DNA of 64,000 bases from Leptolinea sp. HRD-7. Lineage in GTDB: Bacteria > Chloroflexota > Anaerolineae > Anaerolineales > Anaerolineaceae. The notes beneath the pieces were generated by a model, which was given only the letters and a program-made list of their open reading frames with translations, did not search any database and was not told the origin of the DNA. The stretch spans positions 1,768,001-1,832,000 of the forward strand of contig AP024710.1 in the NCBI GenBank assembly GCA_024363285.1. The letters are read 5' to 3'. Position numbers and translations under genes: made by a program. Of this stretch, positions 35,083 through 42,654 are shown one piece after another (position 1 is the stretch's first letter; each line of letters begins with the position of its first letter).

Positions 35083-35182
35083 TTCCAGGAGGTGCCGCGT
35101 CACACAGTTCCACCCGCAATGTTGACCAATCCATCGAAGTCCATCCATTTTTCAATTTTTCAGTCAAAAGAGGAGATAAACC

Positions 35183-36553
35183 ATGTCAGACCAGATCCGT
35201 TTCGACCTTTCCCAGAATGACCTGCCGAAGTTCTACTACAACATCAACGCGGATAATCCGGTGGCGCCGAACCCGGTGTTAAACCCTGCCACATTGGAAC
35301 CGGTGACACCGGATTTCCTTTCCGTCCTGTTCCCCATGGACCTGATCATGCAGGAGATCAGCACGGAACGTTACATCGAGATCCCCGAAGAAGTGCGCGA
35401 GATCTACAAGCTCTGGCGGCCCACCCCCCTGATGCGCGCCGTGCGCCTGGAAAAAGCCCTCGGCACTCCCGCGCACATCTACTACAAATACGAAGGGACG
35501 TCACCCTCGGGCAGCCATAAATCCAACACGGCCGTGCCACAGGCTTTCTACAACAAGATCGGCGGCACCAAAGCGTTGACCACCGAGACCGGCGCCGGGC
35601 AGTGGGGTTCGGCCGTCTCCATGGCCGGCAAGTTCTTCAACCTGCCGGTGGAAGTCTACATGGTCAAGGTCTCCTACAACCAGAAACCCTACCGCCGCTT
35701 CCTGATGGAAACCTACGGCGGCGAGGTCTACGCCAGCCCCAGTGACCGCACAGATGCCGGCCGCGAAGCCCTGGCCAAAGACCCGAACTGCAACGGCTCC
35801 CTCGGCCTGGCCATCTCGGAAGCGGTGGAAGTGGCTGCCAAATCCAACGGCATGAAGAAGTACACGCTGGGTTCCGTTCTGCACCACGTATGTCTGCACC
35901 AGTCCATCATCGGCGAAGAAGCCCTCAAGCAGATGGACATGGCCGGCGAATACCCGGATGTGGTCATCGGGTGTGTGGGCGGCGGCTCGAACTTCTCGGG
36001 CATCGCCTACCCGTTCCTGCGCGAGAACCTGAAGAACGGACAGCGCACCCGCCTGCTGGCGGTTGAACCCACCGCGGCGCCGTCACTCACCAAGGGTATC
36101 TTCGCCTTCGACTACGGTGATACCGCCCGTATGGCGCCGGTGGTCAAGATGCACACGCTGGGACATGACTTCATGCCCCCGGCCATCCACGCGGGCGGGC
36201 TGCGCTATCACGGTATGGCCCCGGTGCTCTCGTCTCTTGTGGATGCCGGTTATGTGGACGCCATCGCGGTTGACCAGAAATCTGTGTTTGGTGCGGCCAC
36301 CGTCTTCGCGCAGTGCGAGGGTATTCTGCCCGCGCCGGAGTCAGCCCATGCCATCTGCGCGGCCGTCAAGGAGGCGCTGGAAGCCAAAGAGACCGGCACA
36401 AAGAAGACCATCCTGTTCAACCTCTCCGGTCACGGTCACTTTGACCTGGCCGCCTACAACGCCTACCAGCACGGCGACCTGGGTGATTCGTCTTACCCCG
36501 ATGAACTGATCGCGGACATCCCGAGTCACCTGCCGCAGGTCAACTTCGCCTGA
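35183..36553 (+). CDS. trpB: TrpB2-type tryptophan synthase beta chain
   Basis: 456-residue PLP enzyme that joins indole and serine to give tryptophan. PLP lysine in SGSHKSN (about residue 112), Gly-rich phosphate loop CVGGGSN, and ESAHA near the C-terminus. The N-terminal PVLNPATLEPVTPDFLSVLFP and length above 430 identify the TrpB2 group rather than the TrpA-partnered TrpB1 (about 400). No trpA is adjacent, so it may salvage indole. Preceded by GAGGAG and a Trp T-box; a terminator follows. Confidence 0.93.
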   Translation: MSDQIRFDLSQNDLPKFYYNINADNPVAPNPVLNPATLEPVTPDFLSVLFPMDLIMQEISTERYIEIPEEVREIYKLWRPTPLMRAVRLEKALGTPAHIYYKYEGTSPSGSHKSNTAVPQAFYNKIGGTKALTTETGAGQWGSAVSMAGKFFNLPVEVYMVKVSYNQKPYRRFLMETYGGEVYASPSDRTDAGREALAKDPNCNGSLGLAISEAVEVAAKSNGMKKYTLGSVLHHVCLHQSIIGEEALKQMDMAGEYPDVVIGCVGGGSNFSGIAYPFLRENLKNGQRTRLLAVEPTAAPSLTKGIFAFDYGDTARMAPVVKMHTLGHDFMPPAIHAGGLRYHGMAPVLSSLVDAGYVDAIAVDQKSVFGAATVFAQCEGILPAPESAHAICAAVKEALEAKETGTKKTILFNLSGHGHFDLAAYNAYQHGDLGDSSYPDELIADIPSHLPQVNFA

Positions 36554-36573
36554 TACATCTCCTCCTTGGTAAA

Positions 36574-36605
36574 CAGCCAGACCGCGATTGGGTCTGGCTG
36601 TTTCA
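36574..36605 (+). terminator. Terminator of trpB2
   Basis: CAGCCAGACC / GGTCTGGCTG perfect 10-bp stem with 7-nt loop, then TTTCATTTT, 21 nt past the stop. Confidence 0.82.
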
Positions 36606-36607
36606 TT

Positions 36608-36952
36608 TTATGAACCATAATCTTTGAGTATTTTTGGGAGAGTCTGGATTAACCCTGGTATTCGTTTTTTTATTGTTTCCCAGAGTATTGAATATTGTGT
36701 TCCAAAATAATGATGAATTAGCAGGTCTCTCATCTTCATCATTGATTGCCAATCAATTTCGGGATAGATCTTTTGCACATCTCCAGGAACATTTTTCGCT
36801 GCTTCGCCGATAATCTCAAAACCTTGAATCACGGCGAAAACTGTTTTCTGGTCTTCAACAAATTCCTCATATGACATTCCATTGACAAACTTCTCAATGG
36901 AGATGGCAGTTTGTAGAATGTCATTGAGGTATTCGATGAAGTCTCTTGCCAT
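36608..36952 (-). CDS. hepT: HepT-type HEPN toxin (DUF86)
   Basis: 114-residue HEPN ribonuclease-type toxin. The R-x4-H-x-Y catalytic motif is intact (R75, H80, Y82 in MRDLLIHHYFG), and the preceding FAVIQGFEIIGEAAKNVP helix is typical. Its ATG overlaps the MntA stop by one base (TGATG). In the known system, the MntA antitoxin AMPylates the HepT tyrosine. Likely a working type VII toxin-antitoxin pair. Confidence 0.92.
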   Translation of the reverse strand: MARDFIEYLNDILQTAISIEKFVNGMSYEEFVEDQKTVFAVIQGFEIIGEAAKNVPGDVQKIYPEIDWQSMMKMRDLLIHHYFGTQYSILWETIKKRIPGLIQTLPKILKDYGS

Positions 36953-37251
36953 CAGATCACATCAATTTTTTCGGTAAGGATATTTTGAGCAATTCTTGGT
37001 TTTAGGTTCTGGTTAGGAACAAGGTCAATTTTTACCCCGAGTTCTTTTTCAAGAAACGAATTAAGTGAAGCAAGATCGAATAGATCTGGAGTTTTCATAA
37101 AACTAACCAGAAGATCAAGATCACTTCCTGTTTTTTCTTCCCCACGTGCATATGAACCAAATATTGATATTTCCGAGACAAAATATTGTTCTCGAAGGCT
37201 TGGTTTTAAATTCAGAATTTGGTTGAAATAATAGGACAGATCTTTCTTCAT
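36952..37251 (-). CDS. mntA: MntA-type nucleotidyltransferase antitoxin
   Basis: 99-residue minimal nucleotidyltransferase. The signature GSX10DXD is complete (G32, S33, D44, D46 in GSYARGEEKTGSDLD), and a third acidic position appears in the KIDLVPN strand. It AMPylates and neutralises HepT in studied cases. Located directly upstream of hepT, in the usual order. The low GC compared with flanking M28 and trpB genes suggests horizontal origin. Confidence 0.92.
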   Translation of the reverse strand: MKKDLSYYFNQILNLKPSLREQYFVSEISIFGSYARGEEKTGSDLDLLVSFMKTPDLFDLASLNSFLEKELGVKIDLVPNQNLKPRIAQNILTEKIDVI

Positions 37252-37252
37252 A

Positions 37253-38446
37253 CTATGATTTTACAGGGTTATGCGTTTCTTTTTCAAGGATCCACAGCAA
37301 TTGCGCGATGACCTCGCTCATATGGCGCATCATATCGTCATCAATGGTATCCAGCGTGTCTTTCGGGGTGTGGTATGACGCCCACGAATCTGGCGTGCCC
37401 ACATTCTCCAGATGCGTGGCGGGGATGCCGGCCCGCGCGAAGGGGACGAAGTCACCCCAGCGGCGGGGGATGGCGTGGTACACGGCGGTCGGGTCAGCGC
37501 GTTTGATCAATTCGTTCAGGGGAGTATCCGCTTTCACCGGGCGGAGTGTGCCGCACTGCGTGGTGATGCGCATGGCGTTTCCGGCACCCACCATGTCAAC
37601 GCTGATGACGGGGCAGGTCAGGCTGTTTTCTTTCATATAGTCGGCGAACTGCCGGGCGCCGTGCAGACCGGTTTCTTCCGCGCCGCTAAACAGGAAACCG
37701 GGCACCAGTTTTTCCGGCGGGTTTTCTGCCAGCTCCAGCGCGGCAGCAGCCAGCAGGGCTGTGCCGGAGCCGTTGTCATTGGCGCCGGGGGAATACCTGC
37801 CGATAGACGTCACGGCTTCCCAGATATCCTGGAACAGCAGGATGATCGCCATACCCCAGGCGACCCACCGGCTGATATCCAGGAAGATGCCGGTGATGTC
37901 CATTCCCATAAATTGCAGAATGCCCGGGATGATCAGAATATTGGCCACACGCATCATGATGTAGAGTGACTTGTCGCGCCAGCTCTTCCAGGCTTTCAGG
38001 CCGTAAGGCACCGCGCGGGCGGTATCCACATGCGCGCACAGGATCACATCAACATCCTTCACGTTAGCATGGGCGGGCAGGGCCAGCAGGTTGGACGAGC
38101 CGTCTTTGTACGGCAACACACGTGCCTGGATGGCCATCATCATCTCGGGCAGCGCGAGGATCAACAACGGCAGCAGCAGGGTGGTCCAACCGTTGGTAGG
38201 CAACGTCAACGCGACGAGGGCAAACCCCGCCGCGGCGATGGAGTAATACGGAAAAAACACCGGGTCCGGCTGGTACTTCACCGGAAAGCGCATCGTCTGC
38301 AGCCCGGCTGATGTGAATTGCTCCTCCAGCCAGTCTTGCGCGTGTTTCTCCGCCGCCGAACCGGCCGGGCGGGGGCCGATATCCGTCACCAGGCGGGTGA
38401 GCAATTGCATGGACTTATGGAAAACGGGTTCGGGGTCAAGGGTCAT
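37253..38446 (-). CDS. M28-family zinc aminopeptidase with membrane segments
   Basis: 397 residues. M28 metal ligands can be placed: HVDTA (first His), NDNGSGTA (Asp), EETGLHGA (catalytic Glu and ligand), SVDMVGAG, and a late His in SYHTPKDT. Two hydrophobic regions interrupt the fold: about residues 66-105 (two helices), and about 168-208 (two helices between the first His and the Asp). It is thus a membrane-embedded peptidase with an unusual internal insertion. Substrate unknown. Overlaps the next gene's stop by 4 nt. Confidence 0.88.
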   Translation of the reverse strand: MTLDPEPVFHKSMQLLTRLVTDIGPRPAGSAAEKHAQDWLEEQFTSAGLQTMRFPVKYQPDPVFFPYYSIAAAGFALVALTLPTNGWTTLLLPLLILALPEMMMAIQARVLPYKDGSSNLLALPAHANVKDVDVILCAHVDTARAVPYGLKAWKSWRDKSLYIMMRVANILIIPGILQFMGMDITGIFLDISRWVAWGMAIILLFQDIWEAVTSIGRYSPGANDNGSGTALLAAAALELAENPPEKLVPGFLFSGAEETGLHGARQFADYMKENSLTCPVISVDMVGAGNAMRITTQCGTLRPVKADTPLNELIKRADPTAVYHAIPRRWGDFVPFARAGIPATHLENVGTPDSWASYHTPKDTLDTIDDDMMRHMSEVIAQLLWILEKETHNPVKS

Positions 38447-39270
38447 TTCTTCACCGTGATGATATAGCGGTCAAGAGGGTAAGAGAATAACAGCGATTCC
38501 ATTTTATACGCCGCCTTGGGTGAAACACCGGCTTCCTGTAAAAATCGTAATTCTTCTTCATGTTCTTTCAACCCCTGGTTGACGATCACCAGCAAACCGC
38601 CGGGTTTGAGGCTGGCGAGGGTTGCATTCAACAGGCTCCGCGGGTTGAACAGCGAGCGGGGGAGGCCCCATTCGAGGTGATCTTTTTCAAATACGAAGGG
38701 GAAGAATGAGGTAATGACATCATACGCTGATGGGTCGGGTTCAAAACCGTGATCCACATACTCCACGCCCGCGAGCCCGCGCATGTTTGCCAGCGCGTGG
38801 TCCCGGCGGGTGTGGAAGTCAGCGTACAGGCGGTAGGCATCCACCTCAAAGCCGGTCAGGTTGACGGCCCGGGCACGGGTTGTGCCAAAATACGTGAAGG
38901 CGGAGAACAAAGCCTGCACATAGAACCATGAAGACGGTCCGATATCGGCGACTGTCACTTCAGCGGGCAAAGCCGCATCTGACCGCCGGAAGGCTTCATC
39001 CAGCATCGCCAGGTAGAAGTAGTTTTCCCGCAGATCGCGTTCCGTGAACCCGGTTTCCACGGATTCAAAGTGGTAGGCGGCACACAGCCGGGCGATCTCG
39101 TCACCTGCCCGCGTGCGGACGTCAACCGGGTAGGCGGAGAGTATCTCCGGGCGGCTGCCGCGGGATACCGATACCGGCCGTGATGGGGCATGCACGTGTT
39201 GACGAAGGTAGTAGTCCAGACGGTTGCGCAGGTCAAGCAAAGAAAAGTATGCAGCGGTGAAAAGGTTCAT
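38443..39270 (-). CDS. SAM-dependent methyltransferase-like protein
   Basis: 275 residues from ATG 39270, which has AAGGAGA directly upstream; the longer frame (39468) runs through the yjbQ promoter and coding region. Rossmann-like features: TVADIGPSSWFYVQALFSAF (motif I region, GxxxW rather than GxGxG), AVNLTGFEVDAYRLY, YDVITSFFPFVFE, and SLKPGGLLVIVNQGLKEHEEE. The glycine loop is atypical. Substrate unknown. Coupled to the M28 gene. Confidence 0.78.
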   Translation of the reverse strand: MNLFTAAYFSLLDLRNRLDYYLRQHVHAPSRPVSVSRGSRPEILSAYPVDVRTRAGDEIARLCAAYHFESVETGFTERDLRENYFYLAMLDEAFRRSDAALPAEVTVADIGPSSWFYVQALFSAFTYFGTTRARAVNLTGFEVDAYRLYADFHTRRDHALANMRGLAGVEYVDHGFEPDPSAYDVITSFFPFVFEKDHLEWGLPRSLFNPRSLLNATLASLKPGGLLVIVNQGLKEHEEELRFLQEAGVSPKAAYKMESLLFSYPLDRYIITVKK

Positions 39271-39276
39271 TCTCCT

Positions 39277-39306
39277 TATTATACTGACGGAGCCGGACGG
39301 TATAAT
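39277..39306 (+). promoter_or_regulatory. Possible promoter of yjbQ
   Basis: TATAAT at 39301-39306 with a weak TTATTA at 39277-39282 (18-nt spacer), 31 nt before the ATG. The -35 is poor. Confidence 0.4.
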
Positions 39307-39336
39307 ATCGCGAAACCAACTGATGAAAGAATTTCT

Positions 39337-39759
39337 ATGGACTGGCTGAAAGATACCCTGGCTTATCAAACCCGCGGAAAAGGGATGTACCTGATCACGC
39401 AGGATGTGCAGCAAATCTTGACCGAATGGAAGGTGCAGGAAGGGCAGGTGACCCTGTTCGTCCCGCACACCAGTTGCTCGCTGGCATTAAGCGAATGTTA
39501 TGATCCAGACGCCCGCGCCGATGTGGAGCAGTTCTTCGAACGTATCGCCCCGGAGAACCAGGCCTGGCACAAACACACGCTGGAAGGCGGGGATGATTCA
39601 CCGTCACACATGCGCTCGGTGATCAGCCACAACAGCGTCACCATACCCGTGGACGGACGTAAGCTCAGCCTGGGAACGTGGCAGGGTATTTACCTTTTTG
39701 AACACCGTGCCCAGGCAATGCATCGCAAAGTGATGGTGCGCTGCCTTAAAGTCACCTGA
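39337..39759 (+). CDS. yjbQ: YjbQ/UPF0047-family protein
   Basis: 140 residues from ATG 39337 (the longer frame overlaps the divergent gene). Family hallmarks: FVPHTSCSLALSE, a DxxxDVE-type segment, HKHTLEGGDDSPSHMRSVI, and LGTWQGIYLFEHR. YjbQ proteins have weak thiamine phosphate synthase activity and an unsettled physiological role. AAAGAATTTCT upstream gives no strong Shine-Dalgarno. Confidence 0.92.
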   Translation: MDWLKDTLAYQTRGKGMYLITQDVQQILTEWKVQEGQVTLFVPHTSCSLALSECYDPDARADVEQFFERIAPENQAWHKHTLEGGDDSPSHMRSVISHNSVTIPVDGRKLSLGTWQGIYLFEHRAQAMHRKVMVRCLKVT

Positions 39760-39763
39760 CCGG

Positions 39764-40375
39764 TTACTTTGACACCGGCTGGCGGATGATGGTCTTCAAC
39801 TTATCCGGGGCAGCTTTGTTGGGATCGCCCAGATAGATTTCGTGGTGTTTGCCGGTCAATTTATAGCCCTGGTCAAAGGCAAACTGATGGAGGCGGGCGA
39901 TATTGGGCCCTTCGGCGCTGTACGGCCCTATATGCATCAATTGAACAACGAGCCCTTCATCACACGGTTCAAAACGCATCCGGTCCAGCACAGCCTGGGT
40001 CACCTTGGCGAGAGCTTTGATCTTTGCCCGGTCAATATCTTCCGCCGTCACCCAATCCGGCTGGGCGATCATCATCGTCCAGTCCCAGTTGGATTTTGTT
40101 CCGGTGACAAAGTCATCCATGTTGGATGACCACCAGAGACCCTGCAGGGGGAAGACTTTGTAATCGGGTGTCTCGCCGCGTTTTTTAAGGTCAAATTTCA
40201 ACGTATAAGACAGTGTGTAGAGAGCGGAGACAACGGTGGAATAATCCGGTGTGGTGTTGGGGTCACCGTGTCCGTCAATCATTAGAAAGTTGAGAGCGGG
40301 AATGGTGATTATTTGTGGTTGTTTGACGGAAGGGGTGTAATACTGTTTTAAAAATTCTTCCGGGGTTGTGTTCAT
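39764..40375 (-). CDS. GyrI-like small-molecule-binding domain protein
   Basis: 203 residues. The GyrI-like/SbmC fold shows in FLMIDGHGDPNT, YTLSYTLKF, YKVFPLQGLWW, and QLMHIGPYSAEGPNIARLHQFA, HHEIYLGDPNKAAPDKLKTIIRQP; the last parts are typical of the YhaV-like GyrI subgroup. It binds small aromatic or cationic compounds in related proteins, with occasional hydrolase activity. There is no HTH, so it is a free-standing sensor or enzyme. GAAAGGATAT lies before the ATG. Confidence 0.88.
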   Translation of the reverse strand: MNTTPEEFLKQYYTPSVKQPQIITIPALNFLMIDGHGDPNTTPDYSTVVSALYTLSYTLKFDLKKRGETPDYKVFPLQGLWWSSNMDDFVTGTKSNWDWTMMIAQPDWVTAEDIDRAKIKALAKVTQAVLDRMRFEPCDEGLVVQLMHIGPYSAEGPNIARLHQFAFDQGYKLTGKHHEIYLGDPNKAAPDKLKTIIRQPVSK

Positions 40376-40461
40376 TTATATCCTTTCCTTATATTATTGC
40401 CAGGTTAAAACCCGTATCCGGTCGACAATTCGTGTTTGGTATGGTGTGGATTAAAAATACG

Positions 40462-40494
40462 ATTAATATATGTCAATTTATGACATATATTAAT
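40462..40494. repeat. Perfect 14-bp inverted repeat
   Basis: ATTAATATATGTCA (40462-40475) and TGACATATATTAAT (40481-40494) around ATTTA. AT-rich, 87 nt upstream of the GyrI-like start and 58 nt after the stop of the next minus-strand gene. It may be an operator or a terminator-like hairpin. Confidence 0.65.
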
Positions 40495-40551
40495 AAAAGA
40501 AAGATCCTATTTGTGAAAATACGTCAAATTACAGTATTTATGCGAGAAGGA

Positions 40552-41463
40552 TCAATCGCCCCGCAGTTTTGACCCGCATGACCGGCAAAAGATATCCTCA
40601 TGTAGCGCTTTACGTCCGCAGCGGTGACAGAATATGTCCGGAGTTCCGGCATCCTGTTCTTTCGCCCGTGAAATGGCGTAGCGTTTTCGAAATGCGGTAG
40701 TGATAGCTTTGCCGGATCTCCAGTACCAGTAAACTCCACCGATGATTAAAAACAACCCCAGCCCGCTGAGGATATAGGGTAATACCTCATTCAATGTCTC
40801 CCAACCGACAGTATTGGTAGTGATCGGTTCGACCGGCTCTACCGATTGTGACGGCGCGCTCAGGCTGGATTCCTTTTTATCGTACTCCATGTGGATGGTG
40901 AAGGTTACACCGGCATTTACCTCCCCGACGACGGATTCGAAATACGTAAATCCATCTGGTTTGATTTGCCCGGTTCCCATGGCTGGCTTTATTTGAAATT
41001 CCGAGGCGTCTAATGGTTGCTGAATATTCAGGACAAGTGATTCAATGTTGTAATCCCCGGGCCAGAGGTAATCGAACTGTCGGTTGGTTCCCGACTCGCG
41101 AATGGATGGATCATAGTATTCAAACTGAACTTCAGGGACAGGTGTGGTAAAAGTAACCCTGATCCATTCCCCTTCATTCACACTGGTAAAACGCAATGTA
41201 TCAAGCCGGCCGTCAACATCTTTCATCGCCACATTAAATGGCTCCTCGGCAGCTTTCGGTATGCGTAGAGATAAAGTCACCGGTAAGCTGGATTGCGCGG
41301 AGAGGGTTATCCGGTAGAAAACCAGAACTCCGGGCCTGTCATATTCCGGCCAGATATTGATCACCATTTTTGAAAAACCGGGTGCGCTCTGAGCAATCAC
41401 AGGGCTTGATGTCAATATGGCGATAAAGATCAGGATCGGGATCAGATAAAAAATTTTCTTCAC
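40552..41463 (-). CDS. Secreted-domain membrane protein with C-terminal zinc ribbon
   Basis: 303 residues. Signal peptide (about 1-25, ending VIAQSA), an extracytoplasmic beta-rich domain (about 30-215) with patterned strands (LVFYRITLSAQSSLPVTLSLRIP, FEYYDPSIRESG, YNIESLVLNIQQP), one transmembrane helix (about 232-252), and a cytoplasmic zinc ribbon CHRC-CRSC at the end. Similar architectures occur in Chloroflexota with unknown function. A 16-nt palindrome lies upstream at 41526-41541. Confidence 0.75.
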   Translation of the reverse strand: MKKIFYLIPILIFIAILTSSPVIAQSAPGFSKMVINIWPEYDRPGVLVFYRITLSAQSSLPVTLSLRIPKAAEEPFNVAMKDVDGRLDTLRFTSVNEGEWIRVTFTTPVPEVQFEYYDPSIRESGTNRQFDYLWPGDYNIESLVLNIQQPLDASEFQIKPAMGTGQIKPDGFTYFESVVGEVNAGVTFTIHMEYDKKESSLSAPSQSVEPVEPITTNTVGWETLNEVLPYILSGLGLFLIIGGVYWYWRSGKAITTAFRKRYAISRAKEQDAGTPDIFCHRCGRKALHEDIFCRSCGSKLRGD

Positions 41464-41525
41464 TGGTTACTCCAGTTTGACGAACAATCACCTGAATTGC
41501 GTATTTTTCCGGGGATTGAATTATG

Positions 41526-41541
41526 ACATTAAGTTTAATGT
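41526..41541. repeat. Short palindrome in the divergent promoter region
   Basis: ACATTAA-GT-TTAATGT, 7-bp arms, between the divergent zinc-ribbon gene and the GGDEF regulator gene. A possible operator; weak on its own. Confidence 0.35.
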
Positions 41542-41729
41542 AAATTAATCTTATCATCCGGTGTCGGCTTTTACACCCGATATTCCATCGATCTTTCTCA
41601 TAAAGCCAGTTTTGGTAGATTTTTTCCCTCAATTTATACTATTTTTACTGGTTTTTTCTGCATATTGAAGGAAAATTTACATGGGTTAATCCCCTATATT
41701 GTCTGACATGTTAATAATCAGGAGCCTCC

Positions 41730-42653
41730 ATGCAAATCGCCATAATCGATGATGATCCTATTGCCCGACAGATCCTCCGGTCGAGTTTGACACGTCTGGG
41801 GTTGGAAGTGATCGAATTTCCGGATGGTGGTGCAGCCTGGGAATACTTTCTGGCCAATCCTCCCCGGTTTGTTATCACCGATTGGCTGATGCCCAACCTG
41901 GATGGATTGGACCTGATCCGCAACATCCGCTCGGCGCGGTTTCATGGCTACACCTATGCCATTATTCTCACGGGCAAAGAAGATAAGACGGATGTGGTCA
42001 CCGGGTTAAGTGCCGGCGCGGATGATTATCTGACAAAACCGTTCGATATATCAGAGTTGCGCGCCCGGGTAAATATAGGGTTACGGATTCTGGATCTTGA
42101 AGATGATCTTAACCGCGCCCGAGAGCAAATGGAACGCATGGCCATGTACGATTATCTCACCGGGCTGCTAAGCCGCCGGGCAATTTATTCCCATTTGCAG
42201 GGAGAGATCGACCGGTTCTACCGGCAGGGTGGATCAATGAGCATCATGATGCTTGATCTGGATCACTTTAAAGCATTGAATGATTCGTATGGTCACATGG
42301 TAGGTGACCAGGCGTTATGTCTGGTTGCCGAACAGATCTCACAGAGCGTCCGACCGTATGATTGGGCGGCTCGTTGGGGCGGTGATGAATTCCTTGTGGT
42401 TTTACCCAACACAAACCTGGAACAGGCGGAAGCTGTTAGCAACCGAATTCATTCACGTATCCACAAATTAACACTCACTGTTCCTGAAAAAGAACCGCTT
42501 CAATTGCATATCAGTATTGGTGTTATCAGTACAACAAAGATCGATGACGGAATTGATGGTCTAATTCAAGCCGCCGATGAGGCGTTGTATTCGGCTAAGA
42601 ATCGGGGAAAAGATTGTATCTACCTGAGGGATTTGCAAAAACCCGAAAATTGA
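41730..42653 (+). CDS. Response regulator with GGDEF output (diguanylate cyclase)
   Basis: 307 residues. Receiver domain 1-120 with acidic DDDP start, phospho-Asp in ITDWLMP (about 52), Thr in ILTGKED and Lys in LTKPFD. Short coiled linker (LEDDLNRAREQMERM), then a GGDEF domain with YDYLTGLLSRRA, and the active-site RWGGDEF (about 214-218). It makes c-di-GMP when phosphorylated (family knowledge). An RxxD inhibition site is not evident at the usual position. Only 1 nt separates its stop from the hybrid kinase, so the two form a signalling pair. Confidence 0.95.
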   Translation: MQIAIIDDDPIARQILRSSLTRLGLEVIEFPDGGAAWEYFLANPPRFVITDWLMPNLDGLDLIRNIRSARFHGYTYAIILTGKEDKTDVVTGLSAGADDYLTKPFDISELRARVNIGLRILDLEDDLNRAREQMERMAMYDYLTGLLSRRAIYSHLQGEIDRFYRQGGSMSIMMLDLDHFKALNDSYGHMVGDQALCLVAEQISQSVRPYDWAARWGGDEFLVVLPNTNLEQAEAVSNRIHSRIHKLTLTVPEKEPLQLHISIGVISTTKIDDGIDGLIQAADEALYSAKNRGKDCIYLRDLQKPEN

Positions 42654-42654
42654 C

